Below, in pieces: positions 1 to 7,866 of a DNA stretch of 64,000 nucleotides (the first letter of the stretch is position 1; each line of letters opens with the position of its first letter). Source of the DNA: Desulfomicrobium sp. ZS1 (GTDB lineage: Bacteria; Desulfobacterota; Desulfovibrionia; Desulfovibrionales; Desulfomicrobiaceae); contig NZ_CP100351.1 of NCBI RefSeq assembly GCF_024204645.1, forward strand, positions 3,188,001 through 3,252,000, written 5' to 3'. A program made the position numbers and the translations under genes. The notes beneath the pieces were generated by a model, which was given only the letters and a program-made list of their open reading frames with translations, ran no database searches and was not told where the DNA came from.

Positions 1-273
1 CTTGTCGGCCACGTAATCCAGGGCCTCGTCCCATGACACGGCCTTCCATTTGCCTTCGCCGCGTTCGCCCACGCGAATAAGCGGAGTCTGCGGTTTTTCA
101 GGATCCTGTTCCAGAGCAATGCCGGCCGCTCCGCGGGCGCACAGACCCTTCTTGAGCGGAGAAAATTCGTTTCCTTGGATGCGAACGGCCTTGCCGTCCT
201 GCACGTCCACTTGGATTGGGCAGCGCACGGTGCACATGCCGCAGACACTGAACACTGATTTTGTTGCCGTCAT
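1..273 (-). CDS. Molybdopterin oxidoreductase, N-terminal part (runs off window)
   Basis: Only the first 91 codons are present. They form the [4Fe-4S] domain of the complex iron-sulfur molybdoenzyme family: C11, C14 and C18 (CX2CX3C) with a fourth cysteine at C45, followed by an SWDEAL stretch typical of the molybdopterin-binding domain. Enzymes of this family (formate dehydrogenase, polysulfide or thiosulfate reductase and relatives) move electrons to or from a small substrate; the substrate cannot be told from this fragment. No twin-arginine signal is visible, so as read it would be cytoplasmic. I chose the ATG at 273 because GGGAG lies six bases upstream; an in-frame ATG at 279 is too close to that site. 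Confidence 0.85.
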   Translation of the reverse strand, partial: MTATKSVFSVCGMCTVRCPIQVDVQDGKAVRIQGNEFSPLKKGLCARGAAGIALEQDPEKPQTPLIRVGERGEGKWKAVSWDEALDYVADK

Positions 274-543
274 GGCCATCTCCCGCTGATAAGAGGGGAA
301 ACCCGAAATCGGACCCCGCTGATGGTTACTCAATATGATTTTTCGTCACTACCTGCAGACGGGTGTTTAAGAAAACACACCCCGATAATGACCTTTTTTT
401 CACAAGCGTTGCTTTAATAATCCTTGATTCAGGCCTATTTTTTTTGCAGCTTGTACCATTTTTGCGTAACTCATCCCTCTCTGCCCGGAAAAACCACTTT
501 GACCCCAACACTACGAATCCGAAAAAACACGCAAAAAACAACC
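274..543. other. AT-rich intergenic region
   Basis: This stretch separates the molybdopterin oxidoreductase start from the end of the NlpC/P60 lipoprotein gene. It is clearly richer in A and T than its surroundings between about 330 and 543. It holds a short inverted repeat (GTGTTT at 363-368 and AAACAC at 373-378, loop AAGA) that could be an operator or weak hairpin in the oxidoreductase leader. I found no convincing -35/-10 pair. Short open frames here have no coding character. Confidence 0.5.
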
Positions 544-1965
544 TTATTTTTTGAACACGGGAGGCTTTGCGCCGATCAGCGTCAATCCTCGAACCTTTTT
601 CAGGAAGTTGTCCCGGCCCACATCATCGCGCTCCTCCCCCGGGCGCAGGGTTGAAATGACCAGGCGGCCGACCACGGCCCGCCCTTCGCTCCCGTCAGGC
701 AAAGCGGTGCGCACTCCCCAAATATTGTGCAGAAGAAGCGGATCGCCCTGCCCGTCCGTGCCGAGATAAAGCCCGATGTGTCCCGGCAACCAGACAAGAG
801 AGGCAAACGGCACGCCCTGCGTGCGGATGACGTGGAGTTTGGCATTCGCAGCCATCCCCTCCAGGGAAATAAGCTCTCCGCCATGTTGCGCCTGCTGCGA
901 AGAATTGCGGGGCAGCCAGATGCCAAACGGCAGGAACAGGTCGCGCATGCTGGAGGAGCAGTCCCGATTCTCGAACATTCCCCCCCACCCGTACAGTTGA
1001 CCGGACATGGCGTCGGCCAGTTCCGCCACGGAGCGCGAAGTCAGCGGCAGGGGCAGGCGCGATGCTTGCGGATAGCCGAGCTCGGCCAGGGCCATTTTCG
1101 CCCGACCGGCGGCGTCCCGAACCGGAACCTTGACCATGAAGCCCTGTCCGCTTCGGGAATCCAGGGGAAAGATGGCCCCGATATGTGTCTGGCCCAGAAA
1201 AATGCCCTGCCCGACCAGCGAGGTCTCGTCCTTGCGCACGGCCACCATGGCCTTTGATTCATAGTGCGCGCAAAAATTCCTGTCCGTCAGCGCCACATCC
1301 TCATTGCGCACCCAGCCGTTGGCAAAGGCCGTCTCGACATAATACCAGGCCCGGTCCAGGGACGCATGGCTGATGAAGACAGGCGTGCCCATCCACACGG
1401 CGGTGTTCTGGAAATAATCAAAAGGGAAGCCTTCGCCGGGCCTCGCCGGGTCCAGAAAAAACGGACGGTTCGAGGGCAGCACCCGCAAGGCGGTGTTGCG
1501 CACGGTTATGGCCGCGGCACGCAAAGACGGATAGGCAGGCAGATCCTGCAAGGCCACGACATGCGCCCACCGGTCCTGCGGATACGGCTGCAGATTTTCG
1601 GCATAGCCCTGCTTGGAACCGAGACTGCGTACGCCCCAGGAAATGTCTTTCGCGGACAATGATGCGCGGACCTGCTTCCACGGCGCAAAAAAGCGCTCCA
1701 GGGCGCGCTCATGCATGGCCACCTGCACCGCCGGAGCCAGCAGCGGATGATCCGAGACCGGCACTGCCTGACTGGCCCGCTGCGGCACGTCGAGGACAAT
1801 CTCGGAAAATGGATCCGCGCGCAGCGGCGCCTCGTCCGTTTCCGTCAGCGCCGGACCGGAGTCAGGCTTGAGGTCAGCCGGAGGCTTGCCCGCGCAGGAA
1901 CTCAGGAGCGAGATGGAAAGCATCAAGCACACTCCGAAAACCAGACCGCGCAAAATTCTGTTCAT
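544..1965 (-). CDS. NlpC/P60 family lipoprotein with SH3b domains
   Basis: This is a predicted cell-wall endopeptidase of the gamma-D-glutamyl-diamino acid type, anchored as a lipoprotein. The N-terminus is a signal peptide with lipobox LSSC, so C24 would be lipidated. Residues about 60-310 fit the SH3b-type domains that precede the catalytic domain in this subfamily. The catalytic NlpC/P60 domain follows, with C336 in an NRDCSS motif, H396 in GHIGLYLG and a third polar residue at H413. The 473-residue length and layout match the Desulfovibrio-type NlpC/P60 proteins with tandem SH3b domains. The cysteine and histidine are intact, so it should be active on peptidoglycan stem peptides. It stands alone on the minus strand. 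Confidence 0.88.
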   Translation of the reverse strand: MNRILRGLVFGVCLMLSISLLSSCAGKPPADLKPDSGPALTETDEAPLRADPFSEIVLDVPQRASQAVPVSDHPLLAPAVQVAMHERALERFFAPWKQVRASLSAKDISWGVRSLGSKQGYAENLQPYPQDRWAHVVALQDLPAYPSLRAAAITVRNTALRVLPSNRPFFLDPARPGEGFPFDYFQNTAVWMGTPVFISHASLDRAWYYVETAFANGWVRNEDVALTDRNFCAHYESKAMVAVRKDETSLVGQGIFLGQTHIGAIFPLDSRSGQGFMVKVPVRDAAGRAKMALAELGYPQASRLPLPLTSRSVAELADAMSGQLYGWGGMFENRDCSSSMRDLFLPFGIWLPRNSSQQAQHGGELISLEGMAANAKLHVIRTQGVPFASLVWLPGHIGLYLGTDGQGDPLLLHNIWGVRTALPDGSEGRAVVGRLVISTLRPGEERDDVGRDNFLKKVRGLTLIGAKPPVFKK

Positions 1966-2025
1966 GCTCTTGAGTCCATGCGTTGATGTTCAAAAAAAAT
2001 AACCCCGCCTGACGCTCCTTTACGC

Positions 2026-2901
2026 TCAATACACCTTGCGCCGCGAAAAGCCCTTGCCGATAACGTTGAACGTGTTCTCGAAAATGACGAAAGCTTCGGG
2101 GTCCAGCGTGAAGATCAATTCCTCAAGCTTCTTCTGCTGCACGTTGTTGACCACGGTCATGACCACCTGCTTGCGCTGGCCGGTGTAGCCCCCTCGCCCT
2201 TCGAGCAGGGTCACTCCCCGGTTGGCTTCCTTGATGATCACATCCGAGATGGCCTGGGCATGATCGGAGACGATGAACACAAGCTTGCGCTGGTTGAACA
2301 TGCTGAGGACATAATCCATGATCTGGCTGGTCACGAAAACCATGATCAGGGAATAAAGCACGATATCCGTGTCCAGCAGCGTGAAACTGACCGTGAACAG
2401 GGCCGCATTGAACGCAAAGCTGACCTGGCCGATGCGGAACCCGAAGCGCTGGTGCAGGAGGATGCCGAGGATGTCCAGGCCGCCGGAAGAACCCAGGGAG
2501 CGCATGCTGATTCCTGCCCCCGCGCCGAGCACGGCGCCACCGGCGATGGCCGCCAGCAGGCTGTCGTGCACGGGGAGGGCAAAGGTGATGATCTCCATCC
2601 ACGCGGTGATGGCACACATGCCGTAGGCCGTGTACAGCACGAATCTGCCGCTGATCATGGCCCAACCGATCACGGCGATGGGAATGTTCAGGATGAAAAG
2701 CCACAGCCCCGGAGTCAGAACATCCGAAAAATAGTAGATCAGCAGGGCAATGCCCGAAATGCCGCCAGTCACGAAACCATGGGGCACGGCCACGGATTTG
2801 ATGGACATGGCGATTAAAAAGCTGCCCACGGTCAAAAGGAAGATGTTCCAGGGGATGGAATAGGCGTAGAGTCGTAGTTTGGAGTTCATGAATGCCAACA
2901 T
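2026..2901 (-). CDS. YitT family membrane protein
   Basis: Predicted inner-membrane protein of 291 residues. The first 200 residues contain five to six hydrophobic segments (YitT/DUF161). The C-terminal 80 residues form a soluble DUF2179 domain, here containing VTLLEGRGGYTG and ending near an NVIGKGF stretch. The family is widespread, and its transported substrate or role is not established. The start could be 2901 or the in-frame ATG at 2889; neither has a strong ribosome-binding site. It is separated from the lipoprotein gene by 60 bases and may be cotranscribed with it. Confidence 0.85.
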   Translation of the reverse strand: MLAFMNSKLRLYAYSIPWNIFLLTVGSFLIAMSIKSVAVPHGFVTGGISGIALLIYYFSDVLTPGLWLFILNIPIAVIGWAMISGRFVLYTAYGMCAITAWMEIITFALPVHDSLLAAIAGGAVLGAGAGISMRSLGSSGGLDILGILLHQRFGFRIGQVSFAFNAALFTVSFTLLDTDIVLYSLIMVFVTSQIMDYVLSMFNQRKLVFIVSDHAQAISDVIIKEANRGVTLLEGRGGYTGQRKQVVMTVVNNVQQKKLEELIFTLDPEAFVIFENTFNVIGKGFSRRKVY

Positions 2902-3047
2902 GCCGCGTTTGACGAAAATGTCCAGCTTTTACCGATGCGCCTCCCCGGCAGCCCCCGGACCCGAACGTACAAGCGCGTGAACCTTATTCTTGTCCTGCCG
3001 CCCTCCCCTGCGCTACGCTGACAAAAATCCATCTTTTGGAGCATCCC

Positions 3048-5483
3048 ATGAGCATCAGCGTTGCCACCCATATTAATTTCACGGCCATGACCCAGATTTT
3101 TGCCGAGGCCCAAAACACGGGACGAGACCTTCTCTACGAGCATGAGGTCTACAGCCTGCTGCAAAATCTGGGCTCCGAGACGCCGCCGCGCAGCCTCCTG
3201 CTGCAGGCCGGGACACGGCCAACGGACGGGGAACTCCATGCCCTGCCCGGAGACAGGGTCGTGCTCAAGATCGTCTCGCCCTACATCGTGCACAAGAGCG
3301 ATGTCGGCGGCGTGCGCATCATCCCCAAGCATCCGGACAAGATCCGCTCCACCTGGCGGCGCATGATGTACGAGGTCGCAGAGAACTACGCCGACCGCAT
3401 CGAACGCCGCCCCGCCCATGCGCCGGCGCACTATCAGGGGTTGACCGGCGACGCTCTGATCTCGGCCATCTCCCAGGATATCCAGGGCGTGCTCCTGGTG
3501 CAGTTCATTCCGCCGGACACCACCTCTTTTGGCAACGAACTCCTTGTCGGACTGCGCGCCACGCGCGAGTTCGGCATGATCCTCACCGCCGGAGTGGGCG
3601 GCACGGACACGGAACTTTTGGCCGACAATTTCCGCAAGAACCGCAGCATCGTCTCGGCCTCCACCGAACTCAACGACGGCGAGTCCTTTTTCGAGCTCTT
3701 CAGGCGCACCGTGGCCTACAAGGTCCTGGCCGGGAAAACGCGCGGCCAGAAACGCGTGGTCGCCGACGAACAGCTGATCGAATGCTTCTCGGCCTTCATC
3801 CAGGTCGGCAATCATTTCTCGCCCACCGCCGCCCAGGCCCCGTTCGTCATCGAAGAACTGGAGATCAACCCCTTCGCCTTTTCGGACTTCATGATGGTGC
3901 CGCTCGACGGGATGTGCCGCTTCTCACTGCCGCAAAAGGCGCTCGTCGCCCCCCGGCCCGTGGAAAGGATCCACACCCTGCTGCACCCGGGCCGCATCGG
4001 CCTGATCGGGGTGTCCACATCCCGCCAGAACTTTGGACGCGTCATCCTGCAAAACGTCCTGGCCCACGGTTTTCCGGCAGGCAAGATCACGGTCATCCAC
4101 CCGACCGCCCCGAAAATCGACGGCGTGGCGTGCGCAAAAGGGCTTTCCGCCCTGGATGAGCCGCTGGACCTCTTCGTGGTGGCGGTGGCGGCCGAACATC
4201 TGCCGGAGCTGATCGAGGAGATCATGCGCAGCAAAAAGGCCAGGTCCGTGCTTCTCATCCCGGGCGGCCTGGGCGAAACGCAGGACAGCAAGGCCATGGC
4301 CGAAAAGATCATGGCCCTCATCAATGAAGGGCACAGGCAAGGCGACGGACCAGTCTTTCTGGGCGGCAACTCCATGGGCGTCATTTCCCATCCCGGAAAC
4401 TACGACACCTGGTTCATCCCCGAAAAAAAACTGCCCAAGGGCCGGGGACAGCACCATCGCAACTCCGCTTTCATCAGCCAATCCGGAGCGTTCATGGCCA
4501 CACGCATGAGCCGCACCCCGGAGCTGGACCCGGCCTATCTCATCTCCATCGGCAACCAGAACGACCTGACCCTGGGCGACTTCATGGCCTACTTCAAAAC
4601 CCATTCGGACACGGACGTGGTCGGAGTCTACTGCGAAGGCTTCAACAACCTCGACGGCGTGCACTTCACCCGCGCCGTGCGGCAGGCGGTCCTGGCCGGC
4701 AAGGAGGTCATCTTCTACAAGGCCGGCCGCACGCCCGAGGGCAAGACCGCAACGTCCAGCCACACGGCCTCCCTGGCGGGCGACTACACGGTCTGCGAAT
4801 CCTGCCTGACCCAGGCCGGGGCCATGGTTGCCAGATCCTTCAACCAATTCACGGAACTCTACATGCTGGCCAAGGGGCTGCATGGCAAAGCCATTCCCGG
4901 AAACCGCATGGCCGCCGTTTCCACGGCCGGGTACGAGGCGGTCGGCATGGCCGACAACATCACGGCTGACGACTTCGAGCTGCGCATGGCCACCTTCCGC
5001 CCAGCGACACGGCAGCGCATCGCCAAGGCGCTGGAGGCCTGCGGACTCGAACGGCTGGTCGAGGTCAAGAACCCGCTGGACATGAACCCGGCGGCCACTG
5101 ACGGACTCTTCACGGAGGTCGTGGAAGCGCTGGCGGCGGACCCGGGCGTGGATCTGGCCGTCATCGGCATGATCCCGCTCACTCCGTCCCTGTCCTCGCT
5201 GGACATGGACGCGAGCCAGAACATCGCCGAGCGCATCGGCGCCATCGCGCGGCACAGCCCCAAACCCATCGTGGCCGTGGTCGACGGCGGCGAGATGTAC
5301 AATCCCTTCGCGGCCATGCTGCGTGAACGGGGCATGCCTGTGTTCAGGGACGCGGACCGGGCCGTTCGGGCTCTCGGGCTTTATGTCCAGGCCCGGCTGG
5401 GCGCGGAAAACCTGCGTTGCAGAAGAGGGGGAAACGTCGAAGAAAAAAAGGCTAATCCTCTGCGCTGCGGCGCAGATTCTTGA
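3048..5483 (+). CDS. Fused ADP-forming acyl-CoA synthetase (acetyl-CoA synthetase type)
   Basis: Predicted NDP-forming acyl-CoA synthetase, which interconverts acyl-CoA, ADP and phosphate with acid, CoA and ATP. The ATP-grasp (beta) half is first, residues about 20-285, with HKSDVGGV and GMILTAGVGG motifs. The CoA-binding and ligase (alpha) half follows from about residue 300, beginning IGLIGVS. The phosphorylated histidine expected in SHTxSLAG is H572. Many bacterial fusions, such as the Pat/YfiQ type, have the opposite order, alpha then beta. The start was set at 3048 because GGAG at 3038-3041 is six bases upstream; an upstream TTG at 3036 would place the ribosome site inside the gene. The last 32 bases overlap arfB on the other strand. 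Confidence 0.85.
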   Translation: MSISVATHINFTAMTQIFAEAQNTGRDLLYEHEVYSLLQNLGSETPPRSLLLQAGTRPTDGELHALPGDRVVLKIVSPYIVHKSDVGGVRIIPKHPDKIRSTWRRMMYEVAENYADRIERRPAHAPAHYQGLTGDALISAISQDIQGVLLVQFIPPDTTSFGNELLVGLRATREFGMILTAGVGGTDTELLADNFRKNRSIVSASTELNDGESFFELFRRTVAYKVLAGKTRGQKRVVADEQLIECFSAFIQVGNHFSPTAAQAPFVIEELEINPFAFSDFMMVPLDGMCRFSLPQKALVAPRPVERIHTLLHPGRIGLIGVSTSRQNFGRVILQNVLAHGFPAGKITVIHPTAPKIDGVACAKGLSALDEPLDLFVVAVAAEHLPELIEEIMRSKKARSVLLIPGGLGETQDSKAMAEKIMALINEGHRQGDGPVFLGGNSMGVISHPGNYDTWFIPEKKLPKGRGQHHRNSAFISQSGAFMATRMSRTPELDPAYLISIGNQNDLTLGDFMAYFKTHSDTDVVGVYCEGFNNLDGVHFTRAVRQAVLAGKEVIFYKAGRTPEGKTATSSHTASLAGDYTVCESCLTQAGAMVARSFNQFTELYMLAKGLHGKAIPGNRMAAVSTAGYEAVGMADNITADDFELRMATFRPATRQRIAKALEACGLERLVEVKNPLDMNPAATDGLFTEVVEALAADPGVDLAVIGMIPLTPSLSSLDMDASQNIAERIGAIARHSPKPIVAVVDGGEMYNPFAAMLRERGMPVFRDADRAVRALGLYVQARLGAENLRCRRGGNVEEKKANPLRCGADS

Positions 5484-5865
5484 GGCGCGACTGCTTTGCC
5501 TTGGAGGCAAGGCGTCTTTCCTTGGAGGCCCGGGTGGGTTTGGTGGCCCGGCGGGGCTTGGGGCGCACGGCGGCCTGGGCCACCAGATGCGCCAGACGCT
5601 CCAGAGCGGCCTTGCGGTTGCCCTCCTGGGTGCGATGCGACTCGGCCCGGATGACCAGCTCTTTCTCCACGGTAAGGCGTCGGCCGGCCAATGCCTCAAG
5701 ACGGGCCAGCCCGTCCTCGTCCAGGCCGTGAATCGCATCCAGGCGAACGCGCAGCCGGACAGCCGTGGAAACTTTGTTCACATTCTGGCCGCCGGGACCG
5801 GAGGCACGGATGAATTCGAGGCGGATGTCCTCGTCTTCGATATGTACGCGGGGTGTAATGAACAT
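5452..5865 (-). CDS. arfB: Alternative ribosome-rescue factor ArfB (YaeJ type)
   Basis: A 137-residue peptidyl-tRNA hydrolase domain protein that frees ribosomes stalled on truncated mRNAs. The catalytic GGQ is at residues 25-27 within GPGGQNVNK, and the C-terminus is a basic tail (KPRRATKPTRASKERR region) as needed to enter the empty mRNA channel. The length matches ArfB, not a full release factor. It converges with the acyl-CoA synthetase gene and overlaps its end by 32 bases. An intrinsic terminator sits 36 bases upstream of the start, so it may depend on readthrough from the IscA-like gene or on a weak promoter. Confidence 0.9.
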   Translation of the reverse strand: MFITPRVHIEDEDIRLEFIRASGPGGQNVNKVSTAVRLRVRLDAIHGLDEDGLARLEALAGRRLTVEKELVIRAESHRTQEGNRKAALERLAHLVAQAAVRPKPRRATKPTRASKERRLASKAKQSRLKNLRRSAED

Positions 5866-5900
5866 GGGGACGTGTTAGCGAAAATGTTGATGTTCCGAAA

Positions 5901-5932
5901 GCGAAAAGGGCGGCCAATGCCGCCCTTTTCGC
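5901..5932 (-). terminator. Perfect 14-bp hairpin, terminator of the IscA-like gene
   Basis: A perfect inverted repeat: arms GCGAAAAGGGCGGC and its complement with loop CAAT (ATTG on the minus strand). On the minus strand the stem is followed by a T-rich tract. It lies after the IscA-like gene and before arfB. Confidence 0.7.
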
Positions 5933-5951
5933 GCTGGATTCGTGTTTTCTA

Positions 5952-6272
5952 TCAGCCGCAGCTTCCGCCGCACCCGCAGGAGGAGCAACCGCCCTCGCCC
6001 TCCGGGAAGACCATGCTCGATTCCACGGTGAAACCCATATTCTGGTCAAAAAGAACCGTCATGGGTTTGGCCTGCTCGAACAGGTCGCCTTCGACCAGGA
6101 AGGAGTATCCGTCCACGTCGAAAGTCTGATCGTTGTCTTTCATCTCGTCCAGGGCCAACCCGAGACGGGGTCCGCCGCAACCTGACGCCAGATATATACG
6201 AATGGGTTCCTTGTCCTTGCCGCCGAAATGCTCATCCAGCTGCGCTTTTGCCGCCGGTTGGAGAGTAAACAT
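5952..6272 (-). CDS. IscA/HesB-like protein with cysteine-rich tail
   Basis: A 106-residue A-type iron-sulfur carrier-like protein. C32 in the motif SGCGGPRLGLALDE corresponds to the first conserved cysteine of the IscA/ErpA fold. The C-terminus carries four cysteines (C96, C99, C101, C105) in a CSSCGCGGSCG-type tail, richer than the usual CxC pair. This supports cluster or metal binding, but a true role in Fe-S assembly is inferred only from family. The ATG at 6272 has a strong AGGAGG site. It has its own promoter and terminator, so it is probably monocistronic. Confidence 0.8.
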   Translation of the reverse strand: MFTLQPAAKAQLDEHFGGKDKEPIRIYLASGCGGPRLGLALDEMKDNDQTFDVDGYSFLVEGDLFEQAKPMTVLFDQNMGFTVESSMVFPEGEGGCSSCGCGGSCG

Positions 6273-6301
6273 AGATGCCTCCTATAGTTTGAATAGGTAA
6301 A

Positions 6302-6329
6302 AATTTAATCCCGACAAAACAGATGTCAA
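6302..6329 (-). promoter_or_regulatory. Sigma-70-like promoter of the IscA-like gene
   Basis: On the minus strand TTGACA (6324-6329) is followed after 16 bases by TAAATT (6302-6307). The -10 box is about 30 bases upstream of the start codon at 6272. Confidence 0.6.
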
Positions 6330-6392
6330 CACCTGCGGTGCCGAACAAACAAAAGCCGGCACGAATCCGGACATGCGCCTCCCGCGAAGACC

Positions 6393-6419
6393 AAAAAAAA
6401 GCGGACTCCGGGCCCGCTT
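6393..6419 (-). terminator. Intrinsic terminator of the GAF/GGDEF/PilZ gene
   Basis: On the minus strand AAGCGG pairs with CCGCTT around a short loop, followed by eight T residues. It lies 26 bases after the stop of the gene at 6445-7791 and closes the long minus-strand run. Confidence 0.8.
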
Positions 6420-6444
6420 CTCGTCAATCTGAAAACTCAAACAG

Positions 6445-7791
6445 TCAGCGCATCAAATAAAAACCGAGATCGCTGTCGTAGCTCTTCTGGTCCGCAAACT
6501 GGCATCCGACATACCTCTCGCTCAGGTATTTGACACGGGTCAGACGGGTCACTTCCGTGCGTCGCGAGTCGTCCAGGCGAAAACGAACCTTGATCAGAGC
6601 CCCCCGAACCAGGCGATGGGAGAGCAACGTGGTAAACCCGACGCCATTCAAAGAAATATTATCCAGCAGAAAATCACCCGCCTCGCCAGTATCCGGATTC
6701 TCGAACTGCCCAGCGAGCTGCACATTCTTGCGGTAATACTGCCTGCGCTCCATGGCCTGCTTTTCCTCGTTGAGGAGCAGCACAAGATTTTCGGCCACGT
6801 TGCGAAATTTGCGAAAGCCCCGGGGCGCGGTCTTGCTGGTGTCGCAAATCCCGAGCAGCGGAGTGACATCGTCCTGAATGCCGGACACGACATTAAGGAT
6901 TACGGAAAAATACGGCATCTGTCTGGTCGCGCTTTGCTGGGCGATCTTGGTGTTGATGCGCTGGCTGACATCAAGGGCGGCCGGCCTAGCCGTATTGGGC
7001 ATGATCACCGCAAACCTGTTGGAGGCGATGCGGCATGCCATATCAACCTTTCGCACTTCATCGACCAGGACCACCGCAAGCAGCTGGATGATCTTGTCCA
7101 CGCTCGACGGCCCGTATTCCTCGTTGAGCCTGCGCAGATTCTCGATCGTGAGCAGCACCACGCTCGACGGCGTGCCGTATCGCTTGCAGACTTCGATCTC
7201 GCGTTCCATGTAGCGATCGAAAGTCCGCTTGTTCGGCAACCCGGTGAGCTGATCCGTTTCGGCCATGCGCCTCATGGCCTGAAAATAATATGCCCGCTCC
7301 AACGCAACGGCCGTGACCTCCGCAATGGCTGCGAAATCCGCCAAAGTCTTCTTTGTATACGGTTCCCCGTGCCGGGTATCGATGAGTTCCAGAACGCCGT
7401 AGACCATATCCCCGCTCTTGAGCGGGACAGCCATGACCGTTGAGCACCCCTTGGTCTTGGCCGTCAAAAACTGCGTGGCGAAACGCGGATCCTGCGCGGT
7501 GTCCTCGATCAGCAGGGCTTCTTGGGTTTCGGCGACCCATCCGGCCAGTCCCGTGCCCTTTCGCAATTTCTTGCCGCTGACCAAATCGGTTTTTTCACCC
7601 ACAACGTGATTAAAAGTCAGGTCGCCGGTGTCCGGATCCACAAGCAGAAATGCCAAATGCCTGGGAGAAAAATAGCTCTCCACATGGATGCAGATTTCTT
7701 CCAGTGTCTTTTGAATGCTGGTTCGATGCGAAAGTCCCCTGGAAATTCCGAGGAGGACATTTATGCATGAAGAAGGCGTAAGCGGCTCCAT
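6445..7791 (-). CDS. GAF - degenerate GGDEF - PilZ signalling protein
   Basis: A soluble 448-residue signalling protein. A GAF sensor domain occupies about residues 20-168. A GGDEF-like domain is at about 175-320, but its active-site loop reads ASNRF instead of GGDEF, so diguanylate cyclase activity is unlikely. A PilZ domain at about 345-445 has a YYRK/RRQYYR basic motif and DNISLNG, matching the RxxxR and [D/N]xSxxG c-di-GMP contacts. The likely reading is a c-di-GMP receiver with a small-molecule sensor. It is last in the minus-strand run with yibQ and ctpA, and a terminator follows it. Confidence 0.85.
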   Translation of the reverse strand: MEPLTPSSCINVLLGISRGLSHRTSIQKTLEEICIHVESYFSPRHLAFLLVDPDTGDLTFNHVVGEKTDLVSGKKLRKGTGLAGWVAETQEALLIEDTAQDPRFATQFLTAKTKGCSTVMAVPLKSGDMVYGVLELIDTRHGEPYTKKTLADFAAIAEVTAVALERAYYFQAMRRMAETDQLTGLPNKRTFDRYMEREIEVCKRYGTPSSVVLLTIENLRRLNEEYGPSSVDKIIQLLAVVLVDEVRKVDMACRIASNRFAVIMPNTARPAALDVSQRINTKIAQQSATRQMPYFSVILNVVSGIQDDVTPLLGICDTSKTAPRGFRKFRNVAENLVLLLNEEKQAMERRQYYRKNVQLAGQFENPDTGEAGDFLLDNISLNGVGFTTLLSHRLVRGALIKVRFRLDDSRRTEVTRLTRVKYLSERYVGCQFADQKSYDSDLGFYLMR

Positions 7792-7866
7792 CTTTGGCTC
7801 CTGCTGTTGAGCTGAAACAAATCACTTTGTACAGGATTCATTACTTGGAGAAAAAGCAAGTTTTTG

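Noticed and set aside
440-490. Possible sigma-54 promoter on the minus strand (TGGTAC...TGC)
   Set aside because: The distance between the GG and GC elements is eight bases where ten are required.
326-554. Two small open frames in the AT-rich gap
   Set aside because: They overlap each other on opposite strands, lack ribosome sites and have no protein-like pattern.
3924-5738. A 604-codon open frame on the minus strand
   Set aside because: It is antisense to the acyl-CoA synthetase and runs into arfB in another frame; no domain is recognisable.
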